A stretch of DNA of 5,053 bases from contig UQXS01000169.1 in the NCBI GenBank assembly GCA_900545125.1, forward strand, positions 1 to 5,053, written 5' to 3'. The DNA comes from an uncultured Ruminococcus sp. (lineage in GTDB: Bacteria; Bacillota; Clostridia; Oscillospirales; Ruminococcaceae). A program made the position numbers and the translations under genes. Below the pieces are notes generated by a model that saw only the letters and a list, made by a program, of their open reading frames with translations, ran no database searches and was not told where the DNA came from. Positions 1-5,053 of the stretch are shown in pieces. Numbering within the stretch: position 1 is the first letter of the stretch; every line of letters begins with the position of its first letter.

Positions 1-547
1 CGGCGCGCAGGCTCTCCAGCTTTTTCGCGGCGCTCATCTCCGTGATGGTCTCCTTGCCGATCGTGTGCTTGAGCCAGTAGATGAAGCGCGTGACGGCCAC
101 GCCGTCGCGGATGTGGGCGATGCGCTCATTCTCCTGCTCGGCAGGGTGCTTCATCGCCTTCATGAGCTGAATGGGGCTGGGACGGTCGATCGTCTCCACG
201 CCTGTGCCAACGCTCTGCGTGATGCGGTAGTTGGCGCGCTCGCCGTCGAGCAGTACGCGGGTGCCCGTGGGCAGCGCCGCGACGAGGCGGTAGATGTCGT
301 CATAGGGAGCGAGCGTTACGCCGTCAGATTTCAAATGTGCTTCGATCTCTGCGCTCACGGCCTCTCTCTGCACGCAGAGCGTGGCCTTGCCGCGCTCAAG
401 CAGCGTCACGCCCCACTCCTGCTCCAGATCCGCGATCATGCGGCTGACGCCCGACTGCGAATAGTGCAGCAGCGCGGCCGCGCGGGTGAAGCTGCCGGTC
501 TCGACCGTTTTGACGAAGGCGGCGTATTTTGGCAGATTCTTGTCCAT
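1..547 (-). CDS. LysR-type HTH fused in frame to aminopeptidase P (M24B) fragment, partial
   Basis: The ORF runs 182 codons from ATG 547-545 with no stop and leaves the window at its 3' end. Residues 1 to about 56 are a LysR-family winged helix-turn-helix: an opening MDKNLPKYAAFVKTVETGSF, the helix pair around residues 20-42 (key stretch YSQSGVSRMIADLE), and the wing end WGVTLLERG at 45-53. From about residue 63 (AVSAEIEAHL) the sequence no longer resembles a LysR effector domain. It matches the second creatinase-type domain of large aminopeptidase P proteins: TRVLLDGERANYR, QLMKAMKHPAEQENER, DGVAVTRFIYWLK and ITEMSAAKKLE. The first half of the peptidase N-terminal region is missing, and the metal-binding catalytic domain would lie beyond position 1. 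ATG 547 is chosen because it matches where LysR proteins normally start, with a weak GGATGG upstream. An in-frame ATG at 571 has no Shine-Dalgarno. Third positions are strongly G/C, unlike the genes to the right. It may be a true fusion, a deletion fusion or an assembly join. Confidence 0.82.
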   Translation of the reverse strand, partial: MDKNLPKYAAFVKTVETGSFTRAAALLHYSQSGVSRMIADLEQEWGVTLLERGKATLCVQREAVSAEIEAHLKSDGVTLAPYDDIYRLVAALPTGTRVLLDGERANYRITQSVGTGVETIDRPSPIQLMKAMKHPAEQENERIAHIRDGVAVTRFIYWLKHTIGKETITEMSAAKKLESLRA

Positions 548-550
548 AGT

Positions 551-560
551 CCATCCATCC
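551..560 (-). promoter_or_regulatory. Weak ribosome-binding site of the LysR-aminopeptidase ORF
   Basis: On the minus strand GGATGGATGG lies 3-12 nt upstream of ATG 547. It contains GGA and GG cores but no full AGGAGG. It favours the start at 547 over the in-frame ATG at 571, which has no purine-rich element in front of it. Confidence 0.4.
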
Positions 561-577
561 GTTTTTGTCATGTGATT

Positions 578-601
578 TATGAGAAACATTCGCTTTTCAT
601 A
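578..601. promoter_or_regulatory. Candidate LysR-type operator dyad upstream of the HTH ORF
   Basis: TATGA at 578-582 and TCATA at 597-601 form a perfect 5-bp inverted repeat with 14 bp between the arms, and the AT-rich flanks pair imperfectly inward. LysR-type regulators commonly bind AT-rich interrupted dyads (T-N11-A type) near their own promoters, and this one lies about 30-55 bp upstream of the HTH start codon. I could not place convincing -35 and -10 hexamers around it, so the operator role is inference from position and symmetry only. Confidence 0.3.
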
Positions 602-636
602 TGTCTCTGCCAAGACCACACGATTTTCATTCCTTT

Positions 637-668
637 AAAAACTGCGCACCGTCGGGTGCGCAGTTTTT
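637..668. terminator. Bidirectional intrinsic terminator
   Basis: Arms AAAAACTGCGCACC (637-650) and GGTGCGCAGTTTTT (655-668) are perfect 14-bp complements around a GTCG loop. The GC-rich core is flanked by A5 and T5, so it can terminate in either direction. On the minus strand it would stop transcription out of the 669-876 segment before it reaches the HTH-peptidase ORF. No plus-strand gene ending here was found. Confidence 0.8.
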
Positions 669-876
669 CATGCAGGCAGCCGTGCAGTATCCGGGCTGAC
701 ACCGGCAATCAGCTGATCGAAGCCCAACGGAGCAGGCTCGGTTTGGAAAGAAGGTGCAGCAGATGAATGCACGATGATTTTGGGATGCGGAGCATGAAAA
801 ATCGCCGCGAGCAACATGCAGTCCGCGACGTCTGGGCTTCCGCTCTCGGTTTTCGATCTTCGCCATCGGTGTCTGC

Positions 877-914
877 AAAAAGAAACACCAGCCGACTGGC
901 TGGTGTTTCTTTTT
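877..914 (-). terminator. Intrinsic terminator of the tRNA operon
   Basis: AAAAAGAAACACCAGCC (877-893) and GGCTGGTGTTTCTTTTT (898-914) are perfect 17-bp complements around a GACT loop. On the minus strand the stem ends in a run of five T. It starts at the last base of the tRNA-Cys CCA end, so it is placed to end the five-gene tRNA transcript. The symmetric A and T tracts could also stop plus-strand transcription. Confidence 0.88.
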
Positions 915-987
915 GGAGGCGCCACCCGGATTTGAACCGGGGGTCAAGGATTTGCAGTCCCATGCCTTACCACTTGGCTATGGCGCC
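914..987 (-). tRNA. tRNA-Cys (GCA)
   Basis: The 74-nt cloverleaf with encoded CCA begins at 987. The acceptor GGCGCCA pairs with TGGCGCC. The anticodon loop CTGCAAA carries GCA, and the T arm is CCGGGTTCGAATCCGGG-like, read here as CCCGGTTCAAATCCGGG. The discriminator base is U, the usual identity base of tRNA-Cys. It is the last gene of the Val-Asp-Phe-Gly-Cys cluster and is separated from tRNA-Gly by 7 nt of T in the transcript. Confidence 0.95.
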
Positions 988-994
988 AAAAAAA

Positions 995-1070
995 TGGAGC
1001 GGGCAACGAGATTCGAACTCGCTACCTCCACCTTGGCAAGGTGGCGCTCTACCAAATGAGCTATGCCCGC
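995..1070 (-). tRNA. tRNA-Gly (GCC)
   Basis: The 76-nt gene has an encoded CCA. The acceptor GCGGGCA pairs with TGCCCGC, the anticodon stem is CCACC/GGTGG around TTGCCAA (anticodon GCC), and the T loop is TTCGAAT. The discriminator is U. It lies 4 nt after tRNA-Phe in the transcript. Confidence 0.96.
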
Positions 1071-1074
1071 AAAA

Positions 1075-1150
1075 TGGTGCCTCCGGTCGGAATCGAACCA
1101 ACGACACGGGGATTTTCAGTCCCCTGCTCTACCGACTGAGCTACAGAGGC
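1075..1150 (-). tRNA. tRNA-Phe (GAA)
   Basis: The 76-nt gene has an encoded CCA and discriminator A. The acceptor GCCTCTG pairs with CGGAGGC, with one T-G wobble. The anticodon stem GGGGA/TCCCC encloses CTGAAAA (anticodon GAA), and the T arm is TTGGTTCGATTCCGA. It is the third gene of the tRNA operon, 3 nt downstream of tRNA-Asp. Confidence 0.96.
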
Positions 1151-1153
1151 AAA

Positions 1154-1230
1154 TGGCGACCCGGATGAGGCTCGAACTCACGACCTCTAGCGTGACAGGC
1201 TAGCGTTCTAACCAACTGAACTACCGGGCC
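1154..1230 (-). tRNA. tRNA-Asp (GTC)
   Basis: The 77-nt gene has an encoded CCA. The acceptor GGCCCGG pairs with CCGGGTC, with one G-T wobble. The anticodon loop CTGTCAC carries GTC, and the discriminator is G, as expected for tRNA-Asp. The T loop is TTCGAGC. It is the second gene of the operon, 2 nt from tRNA-Val. Confidence 0.96.
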
Positions 1231-1232
1231 AA

Positions 1233-1308
1233 TGGTGGGGACTACAGGGCTCGAACCTGTGACCCTCTGCTTGTAAGGCAGATGCTCTCCCAGCTGAGCT
1301 AAACCCCC
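1233..1308 (-). tRNA. tRNA-Val (TAC)
   Basis: The 76-nt gene has an encoded CCA and discriminator A. The acceptor GGGGGTT pairs with AGTCCCC, including wobbles. The anticodon stem TCTGC/GCAGA encloses CTTACAA (anticodon TAC), and the T loop is TTCGAGC. It is the first gene of the tRNA operon, with its 5' end about 34 nt from the predicted transcription start. Confidence 0.96.
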
Positions 1309-1349
1309 ACTATTTCGTTCATCAGGCTTTCATCCCTGACGACTATTAT

Positions 1350-1378
1350 ATTATATCACAGCTTCTTTGATTTGTCAA
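1350..1378 (-). promoter_or_regulatory. Consensus promoter of the tRNA operon
   Basis: On the minus strand a perfect -35 TTGACA (1378-1373), a 17-bp spacer and a perfect -10 TATAAT (1355-1350) match the sigma-A/sigma-70 consensus at every position. Transcription should start near 1342 and give a leader of about 34 nt before tRNA-Val. A nearly pure A/T tract (1382-1412) lies directly upstream, where an UP element would be. Such strength is typical of stable RNA operons. Confidence 0.92.
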
Positions 1379-1381
1379 CCC

Positions 1382-1405
1382 TTTTTTGAAAATTTTTTCA
1401 AAAAA
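1382..1405. repeat. Perfect A/T palindrome between the EF-G terminator and tRNA promoter
   Basis: TTTTTTGAAAA (1382-1392) and TTTTCAAAAAA (1395-1405) are perfect 11-bp inverted arms around a 2-bp centre. Its right half overlaps the T-run that ends the EF-G transcript, and the whole element spans roughly -40 to -63 relative to the predicted tRNA operon start. UP-element activity is inferred from composition and position. Confidence 0.6.
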
Positions 1406-1449
1406 ATTTTTTATGCTGCTGAATCCGCTTTACACAGGGATCCAGCAGC
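1400..1449 (-). terminator. Intrinsic terminator of the EF-G-like gene
   Basis: On the minus strand GCTGCTGGATCC (1449-1438) pairs with GGATTCAGCAGC (1426-1415), a 12-bp stem with one G-U wobble and an 11-nt loop. Eight mostly A bases and then a run of seven T (1406-1400) follow. The stem starts 13 nt after the EF-G stop codon. The short A-rich gap before the T-run is slightly unusual, but the A-run can pair with the T-run and extend the hairpin. Confidence 0.8.
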
Positions 1450-1462
1450 AAATAATCACAGA

Positions 1463-3544
1463 TTAAGCCTCTGAATTAACGGCAGAGATGACCTCAGCCA
1501 GAAGATTTGCAGGGAGCTGCTCGTATCTGATGAAATCAAAAGTAAAGCTTCCCAGACCACGTGTTGTCTGACGGAGATACATTGCAAAGTCGTGCATCTC
1601 ACGTACCGGAACTTCTGCCTGAATTGTTGTAACTCCGTGAGAAACAGGCTCCATTCCAAGAACTCTGCCTCTTCTCTTGTTGAGTTCGCCCATAATATCT
1701 CCGGTATTCTCGTCGGGAGCTGTTACTTTAAGCTCGCCGATAGGTTCAAGCATTACGGGATCAGCCTGACGGAGTCCCTCCTTATATGCAATGGAAGCGG
1801 CCGTTTTGAACGCCATTTCCGAAGAATCAACAGGGTGATATGAGCCGTCCACAAGAATTGCTTTAAGTCCGACAACAGGACATCCTGCAAGAACGCCTTT
1901 CTTTACGGATTCCTCCAGTCCCTTCTGAACAGCAGGGAAGTAATTCTTCGGAACTGCTCCGCCGAACACACGCTCTTCAAACACAAGCGTATCGCTTACG
2001 CAAGGTTCAAATTCGATCCATACATGACCGTACTGACCATGTCCGCCTGACTGCTTCTTGTGTTTTCCCTCAACCCTGACTTTCTTTCGGATAGTTTCCT
2101 TATATGCGATCTTCGGGACGGAAAGATTAACATTAACGCCGAATTTTCCGCTGAGTTTAGCTGCTGCAACTTCAAGGTGCTGCTCGCCGAGACCGCTGAG
2201 TATCTGCTCCTTTGTATTTTCATCCTGAATATATGTGAGTGTAGGATCTTCCTCTGTAAGTCGCTGGATTCCGGCAGAGACCTTTGCTTCTTCACCCTGA
2301 GCCTTTGCCTTTACTGCCATAGAATAGCACGTTACCGGGAACTCCATAGGAGCAAATTCAACAATTCTTGAAACATCCGAAAGCGTATCACCCGTATTTG
2401 CGGAGATCTTTGAAGCCACTACGATTTCACCTGCAAAAGCACTGCTTACTTCCGTCTGTTTTTTGCCGCAGAGCTTATAAAGCTTGCCGATCTTTTCGGC
2501 ATTTCCTGTTGCAGAATTCACAACATCGCTGTTTGCCGAAAGTTTTCCGGACATAACACGTATCATTGACATTTTGCCCACAAAGGGATCGGCAACCGTC
2601 TTGAAAACGTATGCCGAAAGAGGCGCTTCGGTGTCACATTCTATCTCTATAACGTCCTTTGCAGGCGTATATGCTTCTGCCGGGTAAACTTCATCAGGTG
2701 CCGGAAGCAGCAGTTCAATTTCTTTAAGAAGCATATCAATTCCGGAAAGATCGGCAGCAGATGTGCATACAACAGGTGTGATTATTCCCTTGTTCATTCC
2801 GGCGTGGATTCCGTCAATAAGCTCCTTCTGCGTAAACGGAGTACCCTCAAAGAACTTCTCCATAAGCTCATCCGATGTTTCGGCAACTGCCTCGGATACG
2901 GCAGCCAAAAGTCCGTCTATACGGTATTCCATTTTTTCGGATATCTCAGAACCAGGCATTTCGGTCTCAACCGGATTGCCCTTTCCGTCATATTTATATG
3001 CTTTCATTTCAATAAGATTTACATATTCCACAATCTGTCCGTTTCCGATAACCGGAACAACGACCGGGCATACTGTAGGACCGAAAACCGTCTTTAATTC
3101 CGTGAGGACATTAAAGAAATTAGCATCTTTGTCGTCGATCTTTGTAACAACAAACATCTTTGACTTTCCCTGCTTTACAGCTTCGTCATAAGCTTTTCTT
3201 GCGCCGATCTTAACACCGGATTTAGCCGAGACCGTAATCATTACAGTATCTGCCGCACGAATTCCCTCGATCATTTCAGCAGCGAAATCAAAAAGTCCAG
3301 GCGTATCAAGAATATTAACGCAGCAGTCATTATATTTAAAGGAAGCAAGGGATGTTCCTATAGAAATTTTTCTTCTGATCTCTTCCGGATCATAATCGCA
3401 TACGGTAGTACCATCAGCCGTCTTTCCGAGGCGATCTGAAGCTCCTGCCTTGTAGAGAACAGCCTCGGCGAGGGATGTTTTTCCCGAACCGTTATGTCCT
3501 GCAAAAGCAATATTTCTTATTTTATTGGTAATACACTTATCCAT
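1463..3544 (-). CDS. Elongation factor G-like translational GTPase (EF-G paralogue)
   Basis: The complete 693-residue protein is close to the usual EF-G length and keeps the five-domain order. The GTPase domain has P-loop GHNGSGKT (16-23), a switch I-like RKISIGTSL (58-66), G3 DTPG (80-83), G4 TKID (134-137) and a CTSA G5-like motif (260-263). Domain III has GLGEQHLEV (451-459). Domain IV has HKKQSGGHGQYGHVW (495-509) and GSYHPVDSSEMAFK (567-580). Domain V ends with RGLGSFTFDF (662-671). Housekeeping EF-G has AHIDAGKT, DTPGHVDF and NKMD, so GHNGSGKT, DTPGLFDF and TKID place this protein in the EF-G-like (EF-G2-type) paralogue group rather than fusA. Intact domain IV tip loops suggest it still binds the ribosomal A site. 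Whether it drives translocation or has a special role is unknown. It is longer than a TetM-type protection protein and lacks their P-loop. GAGGAG lies 8 nt before the ATG. It has its own promoter, leader and terminator. Confidence 0.93.
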   Translation of the reverse strand: MDKCITNKIRNIAFAGHNGSGKTSLAEAVLYKAGASDRLGKTADGTTVCDYDPEEIRRKISIGTSLASFKYNDCCVNILDTPGLFDFAAEMIEGIRAADTVMITVSAKSGVKIGARKAYDEAVKQGKSKMFVVTKIDDKDANFFNVLTELKTVFGPTVCPVVVPVIGNGQIVEYVNLIEMKAYKYDGKGNPVETEMPGSEISEKMEYRIDGLLAAVSEAVAETSDELMEKFFEGTPFTQKELIDGIHAGMNKGIITPVVCTSAADLSGIDMLLKEIELLLPAPDEVYPAEAYTPAKDVIEIECDTEAPLSAYVFKTVADPFVGKMSMIRVMSGKLSANSDVVNSATGNAEKIGKLYKLCGKKQTEVSSAFAGEIVVASKISANTGDTLSDVSRIVEFAPMEFPVTCYSMAVKAKAQGEEAKVSAGIQRLTEEDPTLTYIQDENTKEQILSGLGEQHLEVAAAKLSGKFGVNVNLSVPKIAYKETIRKKVRVEGKHKKQSGGHGQYGHVWIEFEPCVSDTLVFEERVFGGAVPKNYFPAVQKGLEESVKKGVLAGCPVVGLKAILVDGSYHPVDSSEMAFKTAASIAYKEGLRQADPVMLEPIGELKVTAPDENTGDIMGELNKRRGRVLGMEPVSHGVTTIQAEVPVREMHDFAMYLRQTTRGLGSFTFDFIRYEQLPANLLAEVISAVNSEA

Positions 3545-3550
3545 TTTATA

Positions 3551-3558
3551 TTCTCCTC
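3551..3558 (-). promoter_or_regulatory. Ribosome-binding site of the EF-G-like gene
   Basis: GAGGAGAA on the minus strand, with 8 nt between GAGGAG and ATG 3544, is a strong Shine-Dalgarno and fixes the start codon. It lies about 13 nt downstream of the last leader inverted-repeat arm (3572-3579), close enough for leader folding to affect access. Confidence 0.85.
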
Positions 3559-3571
3559 AATTAATAGTTTC

Positions 3572-3659
3572 AGGCAATAGTTTTTGTCAGAAGATACAAA
3601 GACAATTGACGTACTTCATTAGATATTGCCTTTACAGTGTCGGCATTTTACACCACTGT
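3572..3659 (-). promoter_or_regulatory. Structured 5' leader of the EF-G-like gene
   Basis: Three inverted repeats lie between promoter and start codon. ACAGTG (minus 3659-3654) pairs with CACTGT (3639-3634), almost at the predicted 5' end. AGGCAATA (3631-3624) pairs perfectly with TATTGCCT (3579-3572) across 44 nt. Inside that span TTGTC (3605-3601) pairs with GACAA (3588-3584). Together they could fold into a 5' hairpin plus a nested stem ending just before the Shine-Dalgarno. I do not recognise a known riboswitch or T-box, and there is no terminator-like U-run in the leader. Any control would be at translation initiation, which is inference. Confidence 0.4.
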
Positions 3660-3667
3660 TCTCGATA

Positions 3668-3696
3668 ATTATAGCGCTTTTTTGAACAAATTGCAA
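3668..3696 (-). promoter_or_regulatory. Promoter of the EF-G-like gene
   Basis: On the minus strand -35 TTGCAA (3696-3691), a 17-bp spacer and a perfect -10 TATAAT (3673-3668) fit the sigma-A consensus. Predicted start is near 3661, giving a 5' untranslated leader of about 115 nt. It lies in the 197-bp gap after the flippase stop codon, so the EF-G-like gene can be expressed independently of that upstream gene. Confidence 0.85.
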
Positions 3697-3741
3697 TACT
3701 TAATCCAACTTTTCTACATTTCTCATTATTGTAAAGATATT

Positions 3742-5053
3742 TTATTGTGCATTTTCAACAAATTTTAAAGATGTTTTTCTGTCAGAAATCCCGATTCCGC
3801 CAAGAAGCGTGAATACAGTAAAATATCCTGTTCCCCAGACGACAGTATAAATCACCATTTCCGGAATACTTTTCCCCTCCATTCCTGTAAGCCGCATAAG
3901 TATCTGAGCCGGACACATTGTCATATATGCATACAAGATCGGCACGGCTGCCATTTGCATCGGTCTGAACTTCATTTTTGTCGTCCGCAGAAGCTTTACA
4001 AAACGTGAACAGTTTCCCAGAACATTGCTTGCATAATACGAAGCGGCGATCCCGTAGAAACCTATCCTTGGCACAAATATCAGCACTATCGTTATCCGCA
4101 CCGCATATTCCGCCAGATAGTTAAGGGATGAAAACGCCTGAAGTCCCATTCCTTTTATCATTGCTTCAAGAACTATCTCCATATAAATGAACGGCACTAC
4201 CGGCGCAATGACAGAGATCATTTTTCCGGCTGTCTCCCCTCCTCCGAGCAGTTCGCCTATCGGTCTGCCGAACCGCATCAGAACAGCAGCGGCAAAGATC
4301 GAAAACATCAGTGTCCAGCGTGTAAGACGTTCGGAAAACAACTTTATGCGTTCCTGATTTCCGGCTGCCGATGCTCTTGCCGTTTCACTGACTATTATTC
4401 CCGACATGGAACAAAGCACCACTGATGGAAAAAATAGCGTTGGAATGACAATTGCTTCAAAAATTCCGAAATTACTGAACGCCTCCGCAACGGAATTGCC
4501 GCTCTGGCGCAGACACATTGGGATCAGCGCATCATTTGCACTGCTAAGTGATGCTGTAAGTATCCCTCCGCCCATTATCGGAAAGGCAAATGCCGCATAT
4601 TCCCGAAAACCAAGAGTTCCACGTCCGCTGTAGTGACCGTGATTTCCTGCAAAAGCAATAAGAAAAAATATCAGTGAAGAAAGATTTCCTGCAATAATTC
4701 CTGATATCATTATCTCACAGACAGTTCCCTCTGTCGGAGACGAAGCGGCAAGTGTGGAAAAAATTATCACGGCAGATTTTACGGTAAATTCCAGAACATC
4801 TCCTGCGGCAGTTATTGAGGATTTCCGACCTGCATTAAAATATCCCTTGAAACAGGAGGAAACAGCTCCAGATACAAGTGCGACCGGCATAAACCTGATA
4901 GCCGCTGCCATATCCGCACCACTGAAAAATCGGCTGCTTATAGGCTCGGCAAAGAAAAAAACAGCCGCCGAAACAGTCAGGCTAAGCATCATGCACAGAC
5001 GTATCCCATGAAAAAGAACACGGTTCGGATTTCCGCCGTTTCTCCCCAGTTCC
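3742..5053 (-). CDS. SpoVB-like MATE/MOP-superfamily lipid-linked oligosaccharide flippase, 5' partial
   Basis: The frame is open to the window edge, with 437 codons including the stop. The Met at 4992 is internal, since in-frame codons upstream (ELGRNGGNPNRVLFHGIRLC) continue the protein. It is a very hydrophobic polytopic membrane protein. Numbering from that internal Met, hydrophobic spans appear near residues 2-18, 34-48, 66-84, 94-115, 132-150, 178-202, 226-240, 258-277, 299-319, 346-364 and 379-402. The motif GYFNAGRKSSITAAGDVLE (50-68) corresponds to the GYF-type loop typical of SpoVB and related polysaccharide exporters, and MIKGMGLQAF followed by YAVRI (278-301) fits the second-half repeat. 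SpoVB relatives flip lipid-linked cell wall or polysaccharide precursors across the membrane; the substrate here cannot be read. The family often has several copies in Clostridia, so the exact spoVB name is not assigned. No convincing terminator follows the stop at 3742. Confidence 0.82.
   Translation of the reverse strand, partial: ELGRNGGNPNRVLFHGIRLCMMLSLTVSAAVFFFAEPISSRFFSGADMAAAIRFMPVALVSGAVSSCFKGYFNAGRKSSITAAGDVLEFTVKSAVIIFSTLAASSPTEGTVCEIMISGIIAGNLSSLIFFLIAFAGNHGHYSGRGTLGFREYAAFAFPIMGGGILTASLSSANDALIPMCLRQSGNSVAEAFSNFGIFEAIVIPTLFFPSVVLCSMSGIIVSETARASAAGNQERIKLFSERLTRWTLMFSIFAAAVLMRFGRPIGELLGGGETAGKMISVIAPVVPFIYMEIVLEAMIKGMGLQAFSSLNYLAEYAVRITIVLIFVPRIGFYGIAASYYASNVLGNCSRFVKLLRTTKMKFRPMQMAAVPILYAYMTMCPAQILMRLTGMEGKSIPEMVIYTVVWGTGYFTVFTLLGGIGISDRKTSLKFVENAQ

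Larger units (their letters stand above)
548..913. other. Intergenic region without a recognised gene
   Basis: This stretch of about 366 bp between the tRNA operon and the HTH-peptidase ORF holds the operator-like dyad (578-601), a bidirectional terminator (637-668), a 208-bp segment (669-876) and the tRNA operon terminator (877-914). The 208-bp segment has one open minus-strand frame, from ATG 817 to a TGA at 670-668 that abuts the left terminator. It would encode 49 residues (MLLAAIFHAPHPKIIVHSSA at the start), but there is no Shine-Dalgarno before it and I recognise no family. It could be the tail of a decayed gene or non-coding. I saw no clear promoter anywhere in the stretch. Confidence 0.55.

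Noticed and set aside
65..766. A 233-residue plus-strand ORF
   Set aside because: It is the shadow of the GC-rich HTH-peptidase gene on the other strand and runs through the 637-668 terminator. Its translation resembles no family I know, while the minus frame matches two families.
627..963. Three overlapping minus-strand ORFs of 84-106 residues
   Set aside because: They begin inside tRNA-Cys or its terminator hairpin and read through stem-loops. Only the 49-residue tail ending at 668 is kept as a weak possibility.
767..1168. A 133-residue plus-strand ORF across the tRNA genes, with phrases like PDLNRGSRICSPMPYHL
   Set aside because: It is antisense to tRNA-Cys, tRNA-Gly and tRNA-Phe. This is the well-known spurious protein produced by translating tRNA complements, with no ribosome-binding site.
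914..1308. tRNA cluster as an integration (att) site of a mobile island
   Set aside because: The composition step is suggestive, but I see no integrase and no direct repeat of a tRNA 3' end in the window, so an att site cannot be supported.
2060..3191. Several plus-strand ORFs of 62-142 residues within the EF-G-like gene
   Set aside because: All lie antisense to a strongly supported 693-residue coding frame and have no recognisable domains.
1463..3544. Ribosomal protection (TetM-type) tetracycline resistance protein
   Set aside because: The P-loop, the 693-residue length and the domain IV/V motifs fit the EF-G-like group. No resistance-island or conjugative element context is present.
3697..3741. 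Terminator after the flippase gene
   Set aside because: No stable GC-rich stem with a following T-run was found. The flippase transcript may read through into the EF-G-like gene.

Overview
The window reads as Bacillota (Clostridia-type) DNA. It has consensus sigma-A promoters with 17-bp spacers, strong intrinsic terminators, a GAGGAG ribosome-binding site, tRNA genes with encoded CCA ends, an EF-G paralogue and a SpoVB-like flippase. Nearly all functional content is on the minus strand, so transcription runs from high to low coordinates. The right part (about 1310-5053) is moderate to low GC (sampled lines 37-47%) and looks Ruminococcus-like. The left part (1 to about 630) is much richer in GC (two sampled lines at 65%) with GC-rich third codon positions.

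Layout from right to left, in order of transcription. At 5053-3742 is a SpoVB-like MATE/MOP-superfamily membrane flippase whose start lies outside the window. At 3696-3545 is a strong promoter and a roughly 115-nt leader with several inverted repeats. At 3544-1463 is a complete 693-residue EF-G-like GTPase, a paralogue rather than the housekeeping fusA, followed by an intrinsic terminator. Next comes a perfect-consensus promoter driving a five-gene tRNA operon, Val-Asp-Phe-Gly-Cys (1308-914), closed by a terminator at 914-877. A 208-bp segment without a recognisable gene lies between that terminator and a second one at 668-637. At 547-1 is a partial ORF that joins a LysR-type helix-turn-helix in frame to the middle of an aminopeptidase P (M24B) protein.

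The EF-G paralogue and the tRNA operon are both translation-related but have separate promoters. One A/T tract between them appears to serve both as the U-tract of the first unit's terminator and as an UP element for the second. The main item to check is the LysR-aminopeptidase P fusion together with the composition step across the tRNA cluster. Either this is a real, unusual fusion in a GC-rich island beside a tRNA operon, or the left end is a recombined or mis-assembled segment. The sequence alone cannot decide. I see no CRISPR array, transposase, integrase or recognisable defence system.
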